This document shows, in pieces, positions 25,722 to 34,600 of a stretch of 64,000 bases of DNA. Origin of the DNA: Bacillus sp. Marseille-Q1617 (lineage in GTDB: Bacteria; Bacillota; Bacilli; Bacillales; Bacillaceae_B). Position numbers and translations under genes: made by a program. The stretch is from assembly GCF_903645295.1 (NCBI RefSeq), contig NZ_CAHJXM010000001.1, positions 992,001 through 1,056,000 of the forward strand, read 5' to 3'. The notes beneath the pieces were generated by a model that saw nothing but the letters and a program-made list of their open reading frames with translations, did no database searches and was not told the origin of the DNA. The first letter of the stretch is position 1, and each line of letters begins with the position of its first letter.

Positions 25722-26460
25722 ATCTTAGCCGTTCAATATTCATCTTGTATTTATATTTGTCGCCACGATAGGTGGACTTCACGAGTTCAAATGGGGTGCC
25801 GTCATTTAGGAAGGTTTCGCGCTGGATGAATAAAACAGGTTCCCCGGTCTCCAGCTGCAGATGTCTGGCATCATCTTCTGCTGCAGCGGAAGCCTCGATT
25901 GATTGAGAAGCATGGCCGAGCTTCAATCCGATTTCTTCTTCCACGTACTGATAGAGCGAGTTCGAAAGTATCTCCTGACTGAGCCCCGGAATCAGCTTCA
26001 CAGGGATATAGGTTGTTTCGATGGCCATTGGTTCACCGCTGGCAAGGCGGATCCGTTTAATTTTGTAAACAAGATCATCTTCGTGCAGGGAGAAATGATG
26101 AATCAATTCTTCAGTCGCGCTGGAAAGTTCAAAGTGGATGAGCTTGTTGCCGGGTTCAAGCCCACGCCTTCTCATATCCTCGCTGAAGGAGGTCAGTCCG
26201 TGGAGTGACTGCTCAAACTTATTGTGCGAAACATATGTACCGCTTCCTTTTTTCCGGTAAAGAAGATTTTTGTTCACAAGATTTGTTATCGCTTGACGAA
26301 CGGTCATCCTGCTGATGGTGAAAGATTCTGCCAGTTCTCTTTCAGAAGGGAGCACGTCTCCCGGTTTTAGTTCCCCGGAATCGATCATCCCTTTTATATG
26401 TTCTTCTATTTGGTAATACAGAGGTAATGGAGACTTTTTATTGACCAATTTCATTGCCAC
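25720..26460 (-). CDS. nagR: NagR (YvoA), GntR/HutC-family amino-sugar repressor
   Basis: Transcription factor of 246 residues with an N-terminal winged helix (residues 10-75: SPLPLYYQIEEHIKGMI, then SRMTVRQAITNLV) and a C-terminal UTRA effector domain (about 95-240, including PMAIETTYIPVKL and a terminal KSTYRGDKYKYKMNIERL). This closely parallels B. subtilis NagR, which binds glucosamine-6P or GlcNAc-6P and represses nagAB and nagP. In B. subtilis the gene follows nagB; here it is divergent from nagA and upstream of murP. dre-like sites lie before murP, nagR, nagA and nagP in this window. Confidence 0.9.
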   Translation of the reverse strand: MAMKLVNKKSPLPLYYQIEEHIKGMIDSGELKPGDVLPSERELAESFTISRMTVRQAITNLVNKNLLYRKKGSGTYVSHNKFEQSLHGLTSFSEDMRRRGLEPGNKLIHFELSSATEELIHHFSLHEDDLVYKIKRIRLASGEPMAIETTYIPVKLIPGLSQEILSNSLYQYVEEEIGLKLGHASQSIEASAAAEDDARHLQLETGEPVLFIQRETFLNDGTPFELVKSTYRGDKYKYKMNIERLR

Positions 26461-26541
26461 CGTCCTGAGAAATTTATTTGAATCACGTATGAATTTACAT
26501 CGTTGTTCTTAATTACAAACATCTTACCATTCAAAACTACA

Positions 26542-26557
26542 TGATGTCTATACCAGT
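26542..26557 (-). promoter_or_regulatory. NagR (dre) operator before nagR
   Basis: Minus-strand ACTGGTATAGACATCA, a close match to the dre consensus, 82 bases upstream of the nagR start; suggests autoregulation. Confidence 0.72.
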
Positions 26558-26615
26558 AAGAGGTGGGCTGTTATTAATTATAACAATTTAATGGCATTTG
26601 TGAGTAATGCGGTTA

Positions 26616-26631
26616 ATTGGTATAGACAACT
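26616..26631 (+). promoter_or_regulatory. NagR (dre) operator before nagAB
   Basis: ATTGGTATAGACAACT, which appears identical to the B. subtilis-type dre sequence, 55 bases before the nagA start. Confidence 0.85.
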
Positions 26632-26685
26632 ATAACGTAAAGATGTTAAAGTCACAGTAGATAAAGTTTAAGCGGAAGGGGAAAG

Positions 26686-27885
26686 ATGATGAGCAGCCCT
26701 GATACCTATATCATTCGTAATCAGAGAATTTATGCCCAAGATGGGATCATCGAAAATGGTTTTATAAAAATAGAACGTGGAATTATTTCTGAGACAGGTG
26801 AAATGTGCTATCTGCAAAATGATGGAGAATACGTCGACATTTCCCTGCCTCAAAAAGCATCTGTCATTCCCGGCATGATCGATGTCCACATCCACGGTGT
26901 GAATGGTGCAGATACGATGGATGCGACAAAAGAGGCTCTCGACACCATGACAGAAGCATTACCGAAGGAAGGGACGACAAGCTTCCTGGCAACGACGATG
27001 ACAGAGTCGAAAGAAAAAATAGAAAAGGCTCTCATCAATACTGGAAAATATGTCGAAAACCATCAGGAAGCCGGAAAGGCAGAAATCCTGGGCATCCATT
27101 TGGAAGGGCCGTTCATCAATAGCGGAAAAGCAGGGGCCCAGCCGCTGCATCACATTGAAGAGCCGTGTGTGAAGACATTTGACAGCTGGCAGAAGGCGTC
27201 CCAAAATCATATCAAGCTCGTTACGGTCGCTCCTGAAACGGATGAAGGACATATATTGATTCAGCATCTTAAGGAAAATGGAGTTATCGCTTCAGCCGGG
27301 CATTCCAATGCAACGTATGATGAAATGTGCAAAGCGATCGACAGCGGTGTCTGTCACGTGACGCATCTGTTCAACCAGATGTCAGGCTTTCATCACCGTG
27401 AACCGGGAATTGTAGGAGCTGCGTTCAACCGTAAAGAAATAATGGTGGAGCTGATCGCTGACGGGATTCATGTCAGACCGGAAGCGGTCGATATTGCCTT
27501 TCAGCAAATCACCGATGAACGGATGATCCTCATCACTGACTCCATGCGGGCCAAGTGTCTGAAAAACGGTCAGTACGATCTCGGCGGTCAGATGGTGACG
27601 GTAAAAGACGGCATGGCGCTATTAGATGAAGATACACTTGCAGGAAGTGTGCTAGAGATGAAAACGGCATTCCAACATATCCAAGAGTATACCGGCTGCT
27701 CGATTCAACAAGCGATCAAGATCACTTCTGAAAACCCCGCAAGACAGCTGGGGATTTTCGACAGGAAAGGAAGCATCGCTTCAGGGAAAGATGCCGATCT
27801 AGTCATCCTGGATGAACAGATGGATGTGTTTATGACCTTTTGTAAAGGGAAAATCGCTTATGTAAGAGGAGATGGTGACGAGTGA
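26686..27885 (+). CDS. nagA: NagA, N-acetylglucosamine-6-phosphate deacetylase
   Basis: Metal-dependent amidohydrolase, 399 residues, that converts GlcNAc-6P to glucosamine-6P. Signatures: VIPGMIDVHIHGVNGADTMDA (metal-binding HxH, near residue 65), HLEGPFINSGKAGAQP near 140, SAGHSNATYDE near 205, HLFNQMSGFHHREPG near 227 and the catalytic Asp in ILITDSMRAK near 285. GGAAGGGGAAAG precedes ATG 26686 (ATG 26689 is also possible). The stop overlaps the nagB GTG. It processes GlcNAc-6P from both NagP and MurQ. Confidence 0.95.
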   Translation: MMSSPDTYIIRNQRIYAQDGIIENGFIKIERGIISETGEMCYLQNDGEYVDISLPQKASVIPGMIDVHIHGVNGADTMDATKEALDTMTEALPKEGTTSFLATTMTESKEKIEKALINTGKYVENHQEAGKAEILGIHLEGPFINSGKAGAQPLHHIEEPCVKTFDSWQKASQNHIKLVTVAPETDEGHILIQHLKENGVIASAGHSNATYDEMCKAIDSGVCHVTHLFNQMSGFHHREPGIVGAAFNRKEIMVELIADGIHVRPEAVDIAFQQITDERMILITDSMRAKCLKNGQYDLGGQMVTVKDGMALLDEDTLAGSVLEMKTAFQHIQEYTGCSIQQAIKITSENPARQLGIFDRKGSIASGKDADLVILDEQMDVFMTFCKGKIAYVRGDGDE

Positions 27886-28607
27886 GAATCATTGAAGTGT
27901 CTGACTATAAGCAGATGAGTGAAAAAGCTGCACACCATGTGATCGGGAAAATCAGAAGCTCGGATTGTATGACCCTTGGACTTGCGACCGGTGGAACACC
28001 AGAAGGGCTCTATGGAGAACTCATAGAAGATCACCATGTGAACAGAACATCCTACAAATGTGTCAAAACCTTTAATCTGGACGAATATATCGGACTTTCA
28101 AAGGATGATCCGAATAGTTATTTTCAATATATGTGCTCAAATCTCTTTTCACATATAGATATTTCACTCAACAACACTCATATCCCGGCGGGGATGGCAG
28201 CAGACCTTGGGAAGGAATGCGAACGCTATGAAAATCTGATAGAAGAAGCAGGAGGCATCGACCTTCAAATCCTCGGTATCGGAGCAAATGGGCATATCGG
28301 CTTTAACGAACCCGGAACTTCCTTTCAATCGGGTACACATATTGTGGAGCTGGCTGCATCGACCCGGGAAGCAAACGCCCGTTATTTTCATTCGATTGAA
28401 GAAGTTCCCCGGCAGGCAATCACAATGGGCATCTCAAGCATTATGAAAAGCAGGGAAATCCTCCTGCTTGTATCAGGAAAATCAAAACAGGAAGCCATGA
28501 AAAATCTTGTGGAAAATGCAGTGAGTGAAAACTTCCCGGCTTCCATTCTTAAAGAACATCCCAATGTCACGATCATTGCCGACAGTGATGCGCTGAAATT
28601 GATCTAA
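27882..28607 (+). CDS. nagB: NagB, glucosamine-6-phosphate deaminase
   Basis: Isomerase-deaminase, 241 residues, giving fructose-6-phosphate and ammonium. Conserved blocks are GLATGGTPEGLY, TFNLDEYIGL, QILGIGANGHIGFNEPG near residue 130 and AITMGISSIM near 180. The start is GTG, overlapping the nagA stop by four bases, with AAGAGGAG upstream. Length and motifs are typical of the short Gram-positive NagB. The stop is abutted, with no gap, by repeat element B, whose first hairpin must serve as the terminator. Confidence 0.95.
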   Translation: MRIIEVSDYKQMSEKAAHHVIGKIRSSDCMTLGLATGGTPEGLYGELIEDHHVNRTSYKCVKTFNLDEYIGLSKDDPNSYFQYMCSNLFSHIDISLNNTHIPAGMAADLGKECERYENLIEEAGGIDLQILGIGANGHIGFNEPGTSFQSGTHIVELAASTREANARYFHSIEEVPRQAITMGISSIMKSREILLLVSGKSKQEAMKNLVENAVSENFPASILKEHPNVTIIADSDALKLI

Positions 28608-29046
28608 GAGGCTGGGACAAAGTGTTTTAGTCTAAGTAAAACCCGAACTAATTTGCGTTATAGGAGACAAATTAGTTCGGGTTTTTAATTTGATCAAATG
28701 GACATTTTGATTTAGCGATCTACAGCGGTTGATTGGAGTGCAAGACGAAGACTCCTGCGGGAAGAGTAGCTAATTAGAAAAGCGGAAGGGCTTTGCTCAG
28801 AGGCGTGTGGCATAAGACGAATCGGCCACGAAGGCGTTCTTTGCCTTCTTGGTCGGTTTGGCTTATGACATGTGCCTCTAAGCCCTGCAGCTAGACATGT
28901 CAGACCCCGCAGGAACGCATGTGACGAGGAGGCTCACGGGCTACCCGCGGAAAGCGAAGTCTTGCACGGAAATCATTAGCGGTATTAAAAGACTACGCTG
29001 AAATTGTTCGTCTTTATGTGGTGGTTTTTTAGTTTTTTCCCAGCAT
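28608..29046. mobile_element. MITE-like nested inverted-repeat element, copy B
   Basis: About 439 bases with imperfect terminal inverted repeats (left GAGGCTGGGACAAAG, right end reverse-complementing to GATGCTGGGAAAAAA). Inside are three nested layers: a terminator-like hairpin (28639-28685), inner arms TGATTGGAGTGCAAGACGAAG (28730-28750) and its partner around 28943-28974, and a core of about 130 bases (28776-28900) that is itself a long hairpin. No ORF of note and no transposase. Full-length relative at 41716-42149; partial relatives at 36.2 and 39.9 kb. Confidence 0.8.
28639..28686 (+). terminator. Element-borne terminator downstream of nagB
   Basis: AACCCGAACTAATTTG and CAAATTAGTTCGGGTT form a near-perfect stem with a 12-base loop, followed by TTTT. 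It is part of element B but is the first terminator after nagB. Confidence 0.8.
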
Positions 29047-29174
29047 CTTTTTATTTTTATCAGGTGATAGTAAACTGCGATTGAATAGATTACTATAAAA
29101 ATAAGTTCTTTACATATTAACTTCCTTTTATTTTGACCATACTGGAATCAAGTTTCTAAAAGAGGTGAAGCAGT

Positions 29175-30221
29175 TTGTTCAAAGATATTTCGATTGATGT
29201 ATTAATGTCCTGCCCAGATGACTTAGTCTTTATCGATGTTCGTTCCCCTTCAGAATATAAAGAAATGACTATACCCGGAAGCTTCAATATCCCAGTCTTC
29301 GATGACGAAGAAAGAGCGGAGGTTGGAACGCTCTACAAGCAAGTGAGTAAAGAGGCGGCCACGGACAGGGGACTTGAAATTTTCTCCGCAAAGCTTCCTT
29401 CCTTCATTAAACAATTTAAAGAACTGCCTGGAAAAAAAGTGGTCTACTGCTGGCGAGGCGGTATGAGAAGTAAAGCAGCCGCAACATTCCTGGATTTGAT
29501 GGGAATCAACACATACAGGATCAAAGGGGGAGTGCGCGCTTATCGAAAGTGGGTCGTGAACCAGCTTGAATCTCTTGAAATTGAGCCGAAAGCATTTGTC
29601 CTGAATGGGGGAACCGGCACTGGGAAAACGGCTATCCTTCACGAGCTGAAAAATCAGGGACTGCCGATCCTTGATATTGAAGGACTTGCTGATCACCGCG
29701 GCTCAGTGTTTGGTGCAATCGGCCTGACCCCTGTTAATCAGAAGACATTCGATTCACTTCTAGTAGAAGAAGTCAAAGCTCTTCAGCAAGCACCGTTTGT
29801 CATGTTCGAAGCTGAAAGTAAACGGATCGGTAAAATCCTGCTTCCTCCTTTCCTGCTGAAGAAAAAAGAAGCAGCAACCCATATCTTCATCGATCTGCCA
29901 ATTGAAGAAAGAATCGACCACATCATGAAAGAATACAAGCTTCATAAGTATCATGAAGAATTTACCCAAGCATTCAGACAAATCAAGCGGCGTATCCACA
30001 GCCCGGTCGCCAATACGATTGAAGAAGAACTGAAAAGCCGCAATTATGAAGCTGTACTGGAATTGCTTCTCGAATACTATTATGACCCGAGATATTTACA
30101 TACCGCAGAAAATTACCGGGATGCTCAGAAAATCATCCTGAAAGTAAAAACTATTGAGGAAGCGGTGGAAGAAGTGAAAGGGATTGTATCAGGAAAAAAG
30201 GGACTAGTCCCGAGTAACTGA
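29175..30221 (+). CDS. mnmH: MnmH/SelU, tRNA 2-selenouridine synthase
   Basis: Converts 2-thiouridine at the tRNA wobble position to 2-selenouridine using selenophosphate, via a geranylated intermediate. The 348 residues comprise an N-terminal rhodanese domain (FIDVRSPSEYKE, active Cys in VVYCWRGGMRSKAA near residue 97) and a C-terminal P-loop domain (LNGGTGTGKTAI near residue 145). Start is TTG 29175 after AGAGGTGAAG. Selenophosphate synthetase (selD) is not in the window, so activity depends on a gene elsewhere; homologues in Bacillus are called YbbB. It sits alone after the repeat element. Confidence 0.9.
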   Translation: MFKDISIDVLMSCPDDLVFIDVRSPSEYKEMTIPGSFNIPVFDDEERAEVGTLYKQVSKEAATDRGLEIFSAKLPSFIKQFKELPGKKVVYCWRGGMRSKAAATFLDLMGINTYRIKGGVRAYRKWVVNQLESLEIEPKAFVLNGGTGTGKTAILHELKNQGLPILDIEGLADHRGSVFGAIGLTPVNQKTFDSLLVEEVKALQQAPFVMFEAESKRIGKILLPPFLLKKKEAATHIFIDLPIEERIDHIMKEYKLHKYHEEFTQAFRQIKRRIHSPVANTIEEELKSRNYEAVLELLLEYYYDPRYLHTAENYRDAQKIILKVKTIEEAVEEVKGIVSGKKGLVPSN

Positions 30222-30306
30222 CATCATAATTAAGAATCAATAGTGTTGTCGAAAAATTACCCAATATTTCCCGGAAAATGTCGAGAAAAAGAGTCTAAAA
30301 AAACCA

Positions 30307-30338
30307 TTGACCATGTAGTGCACTACATAGTTTATCAT
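30307..30338 (+). promoter_or_regulatory. MerR-type promoter with dyad in a long spacer
   Basis: TTGACC (30307-30312) and TATCAT (30333-30338) are 20 bases apart. The spacer contains a perfect 16-base palindrome ATGTAGTGCACTACAT (30313-30328). Overlong spacers with a central dyad are the hallmark of MerR-activated promoters. Confidence 0.72.
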
Positions 30339-30358
30339 CGTAGTGAGAGGTGGCCAGA

Positions 30359-30709
30359 ATGTACAAAGTGAGTGAGTTTTCAAAAATGACCGGTCTAAGC
30401 AGAGAGACACTCCGCTATTATGCTGACATCGGATTATTGGAGCCGGTTCATATCGATCCCAACAATAAATACCGCTATTATGATAACGGCTCATATCTTG
30501 TCGCCAGGTTACTGGTATACTTGAGGCGCTTCAACTTCAGCATCCAGGAAATGTTTGAGGTAGTACATGATGAGTCATTTGAAAACCTGGAAGGATTAAT
30601 CCGGGAAAAGAAAAAAGCGTTAGAAGTAAAAGTGGCAAGACTGCAGGGAATCATTGAAGATATGGATGATTTTTTTGAACTTGGAATAGGAGAGGATATG
30701 GATGATTAA
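30359..30709 (+). CDS. MerR-family transcriptional regulator
   Basis: DNA-binding protein of 116 residues. The winged helix-turn-helix is at the N terminus (YKVSEFSKMTGLSRETLRYYADIGLLEP, then NKYRYYDNGSY), and a C-terminal dimerisation coiled coil runs from about residue 75 to 105. There are no metal-binding cysteines, and the short C terminus lacks a drug-binding domain. An upstream GTG (30350) overlaps the GAGAGG ribosome binding site, so ATG 30359 is the start. The gene overlaps the SRPBCC gene by 8 bases and is preceded by a MerR-type promoter, so it probably controls its own two-gene operon. Confidence 0.82.
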   Translation: MYKVSEFSKMTGLSRETLRYYADIGLLEPVHIDPNNKYRYYDNGSYLVARLLVYLRRFNFSIQEMFEVVHDESFENLEGLIREKKKALEVKVARLQGIIEDMDDFFELGIGEDMDD

Positions 30710-31166
30710 ATGGCACGAAGAACGGGTCATCCCTGTGAATATTGAAGTGATCTGGAGCTTGTTCGAACTTGAAAACATTCAGCGAATCATGCCCAATGTA
30801 ATTGAAAACAAGGTACTGGAGAGAAAAGAAGGCGTGGTCGGATCAAAGTATCAACAAAAATACAAAGAAGGAAAGCGGATCGAGACTTATATAGTAGAAG
30901 ACCTTGAATATGAAAATACGACTGAAAGAAAACACAATAAAATCGGATTCACCTTAGCAAAAGCATTTGAAGTCGAAGCCAGCTTCACCCTAGTTAAATT
31001 AAATGAAGAAGAAACAAACTTCATCTACACCGGTCAGAATAAAGGACTGAACTTCCTGGGGAAAGTACTCCTGAAACTAGGGGGAGAGAAAAACAACAAA
31101 AAAGTCGTCACGGACTTCATGGACCGGGTAGAAAGAGAAGCGCTTATAGAACAAAGCAAAAAATAA
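30702..31166 (+). CDS. SRPBCC (START/polyketide cyclase-like) family protein
   Basis: Predicted helix-grip fold protein of 154 residues with a hydrophobic ligand cavity. N-terminal VIPVNIEVIWSLFELENIQRIMPNVIENKVLE is the typical first strand and helices, and the C-terminal GGEKNNKKVVTDFMDRVEREALIE helix closes the fold. No catalytic residues are evident; a ligand-binding or carrier role is as likely as an enzyme. It is translated from within the merR gene (GGAGAGG 7 bases upstream of ATG), so its ligand may be the signal sensed by the regulator. That is inference. Confidence 0.75.
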   Translation: MIKWHEERVIPVNIEVIWSLFELENIQRIMPNVIENKVLERKEGVVGSKYQQKYKEGKRIETYIVEDLEYENTTERKHNKIGFTLAKAFEVEASFTLVKLNEEETNFIYTGQNKGLNFLGKVLLKLGGEKNNKKVVTDFMDRVEREALIEQSKK

Positions 31167-31195
31167 CCTCATATCCAGAGAGGTTATTTTTTTGT
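31164..31195 (+). terminator. Terminator after SRPBCC gene
   Basis: AACCTC and GAGGTT arms with a 9-base loop, then ATTTTTTTG. The following 430 bases to gltA are very AT-rich and hold no gene. Confidence 0.8.
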
Positions 31196-31519
31196 CTTCT
31201 GCAAAGTTTGAAATACACCCAATCCGGCTATATAAGATTACATGTAAAAAACCTCATCTATTACAAAAAATCGGAAAATCACCACTGGAATTTCGCCTCT
31301 CAAAAAAATTTTTTTAAAGAAAAAAATCACATAAAAATTCAAAAAAATCTATAACTATGTAACCCGGGAAATAAGATTTTTGTAAACGATTTCTTTATTG
31401 AAATAACAAGGTTTTAAAGTTTTTGAAAATTTAGTCAAATAATAAATTTTTCTTCTTATTTTCTTTCCGATATTCTCCAAATAACGGGTTTAAAAGGGCT
31501 GAAACCATTAACTAAATTT

Positions 31520-31548
31520 TTCGTTTTTTCTAAAATTCATGATATACT
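31520..31548 (+). promoter_or_regulatory. Probable gltA promoter (weak -35)
   Basis: TATACT (31543-31548) with a poor -35 (TTCGTT, 31520-31525) at 17-base spacing, about 80 bases before gltA. A poor -35 fits activator dependence, as with GltC in B. subtilis, but no gltC gene is adjacent here. The region 31200-31520 shows only long A and T tracts. Confidence 0.4.
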
Positions 31549-31626
31549 AACAAAAATTAAGAAAATTCCATTAAAAGATTTTATTATCTTTCAATAATAG
31601 TAGTTAAGAAGAGGGGGACGTTATGA

Positions 31627-34600
31627 ATGAAAAATAATCTTCCTGTGGCGCAGGGATTGTATGATCCGGCGCATGAACATGAAGCATGCGGTATTGGGAT
31701 GATTGCCAATATAGATGGCAAAAAGTCACACAATATCGTCCAAAACGCCATTAATATCCTTTGTAACCTTGAACACCGCGGAGGACAATCCGCCGATACA
31801 AGCACTGGTGACGGTGCAGGTATCCTTACCCAGATTCCTCACAGATTTTTCAAAAAACAATGTGAAAAAGAAGATATCCATCTGCCTGGTGAAGGCGAAT
31901 ACGGAGTAGGGATGGTCTTCCTTCCCGAACATTATGACTCCCGGATGCAGAGTAAAGAATTGTTTGAACGCATCATTGAAGAAGAAGGACAGAAGACGCT
32001 TGGATGGAGACCAGTACCAATCAATGATTCCTTCGTAGGGAAAGTCGCTTCAAAATCGAAGCCGTTTATCAGACAAGTGTTCATAGGTGCATCTGATGAC
32101 ATGCAGACCCGGATGGATTTTGAAAGAAAGCTCTATGTCATCCGAAAACGTATCGAGAAAGAAACATCACAGATTGAGGAATTAAAGGATGTATACTTGT
32201 GCAGCTTGTCTTCCACAACCATAGTATACAAAGGAATGCTCATTCCCGAGCAGCTGGACTCCTTTTACATCGACCTCAATCACCCTGAGTTCCAATCCGC
32301 ACTGGCACTGGTGCATTCCCGCTTCAGTACGAATACATTTCCGAGCTGGCAGCGATCACACCCTAACCGATATACCATCCACAATGGAGAATTTAATACA
32401 CTGAGAGGAAACGTCAATTGGATGAGAGCGCGTGAACAACTGTGCCATTCCTCGGCCTTCAGTGAAGAAGACCTGGAGAAAATCCTCCCGGTCATCGATG
32501 AGACGGGCAGTGACTCATCCATGTTCGATAACGCATTTGAATTTCTTCATCTGTCCGGAAGGTCGCTCGCTCATACAGCGATGATGATGGTGCCGGAACC
32601 TTGGGAAAATGATGATACGATCCATCCGAAGAAAAAGGATTTCTACGAATATCACAGCTGCCTGATGGAGCCGTGGGACGGACCGGCGGCACTTGTGTTC
32701 ACTGACGGTAAACAAATAGGTGCATGCCTTGACCGTAACGGCCTGAGACCTGCAAGGTATTATGTCACGAAAAATGGCATGATTGTCCTTGGTTCTGAAG
32801 TAGGGGCCCTCGATATCTTTGCTGATGATATCGTCTACAAAGATCGCCTTCAGCCTGGAAAGATGCTCCTTGTCGATTTGGAAAAAGGAAGAATGATCCC
32901 GGATGAAGAGATCAAACTGAGAGTGGCAAACGAGCAGCCGTACAGACATTGGCTGAACAACCATAAAAAAGAATTGAAGGATCTGCCTGAAGCGCCATAC
33001 GGTTCGGAGATCTACACTTCTGAGGAAGTGCTCGTCCAGCAGCAGGCATTTGGTTATACCACAGAGGAAATCAATAAAATCATCAAACCGATGGTGACGG
33101 ATGGAAAAGATCCGGTCGGATCGATGGGGTACGATTCTCCTCTTGCTGTCCTGTCGAAAAAGCCGCAGCTTCTTTTTAACTATTTCAAGCAGCTGTTTGC
33201 TCAGGTAACCAATCCGCCGATCGATGCGATACGCGAACAGATCGTTACGTCTGTCGGAACAACCATCGGAGCGGAAGGGAATCTGGTCGATCCCGGTCCT
33301 GAAAGCTGCAGGCATATCCGTCTGGAAACGCCTGTCCTTACTACAGAAGAGCTTGAAAGACTGCGTTATCAGAATGAAGATGGATTCAAGGCGGTCACTT
33401 TATCGACCTTGTTTAACGTTACGGAAGAAGAAGACCAGCTTGAAGGCGCGTTGGATAAGTTATTCGCCAGAGCTGACATTGCCATCAAAGAAGGAGCCAC
33501 CCTGCTGATCTTATCTGACAGAGGGGTGACGCAAGAGCGTGCAGCCATCCCTGCCCTCCTTGCGGTTTCCGGTCTGCACCAGCACCTTATCCGTCAGCGA
33601 ATACGAACCAAGGTCAGCCTTCTCGTTGAATCCGGAGAGCCTAGGGAAGTTCATCACTTTGCTACACTCCTCGGATACGGGGCCGAAGCCATCACTCCTT
33701 ACTTGGCTTATGAATCCCTGCGTGACCTTGTCAATAAAGGGGAGCTTCAGCAAACGACACATAGAGAAGCTGTTAAGACATATGTGAAGGCTGCGACAGA
33801 TGGCGTCATGAAGGTACTTTCTAAAATGGGAATTTCAACGATCCAGAGTTACCGAGGTGCCCAGATCTTTGAAGCCATCGGTATTCACAAGGAAGTAATC
33901 GATAAATACTTCACGCGCACAGCTTCAAGATTAGGCGGAATCAAGCTCGATATCATTGAAAAAGAAGTGCTGATGAGACACCGAAAGGCATTTGTAGACA
34001 GGAAGGATCACAACCGTTCGCTTGAATCAGGTGACGAGTTCCAATACCGTAAAAATGGTGAAGATCACCAATATAATCCAAATACGATTCATACCCTTCA
34101 GCATGCATGCAGAACGAACAATTTCGAAACGTTCAAGAAATATTCCAAGATGCTGACGGATGAAAAACAAAACCTCCAATCTCTGCGCGGACTGCTTTCC
34201 TTTAAAGAAAGGCAGCCGGTTCCATTAGAGGAAGTTGAATCGGTGGAAGAGATCTGTAAGAGATTCAAGACAGGTGCGATGTCATTCGGTTCAATCAGTC
34301 AGGAAGCCCACGAAGCCCTGGCGATTGCCATGAACCGCATCGGAGGTCGAAGCAACTCGGGTGAAGGCGGAGAGCATCCTAACCGTTTCACGCGTGATGA
34401 AAATGGAGACCTGCGCCGCAGCTCGATCAAGCAGGTTGCATCAGGACGATTCGGTGTGACGAGCCACTACCTTGTCAACGCAGATGAAATCCAGATAAAA
34501 GTCGCTCAAGGCGCGAAGCCCGGCGAAGGCGGACATCTGCCTGGTAAAAAGGTTTACCCGTGGGTAGCAGAGGTGCGGGGATCGACTCCTGGCGTAGAGC

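Noticed and set aside
28608..29046. Insertion sequence with its own transposase
   Set aside because: No ORF of transposase length or similarity is present in the element; only inverted-repeat layers are seen, hence the MITE-like label.
31373..31400. cre site before gltA (TGTAAACGATTTCT)
   Set aside because: It matches the consensus only in the left half and centre; the final CA is CT. Too weak to report as a site.
32515..33315. 266-codon minus-strand frame inside gltA
   Set aside because: Antisense to the highly conserved glutamate synthase, with basic shadow-type composition and no start signals.
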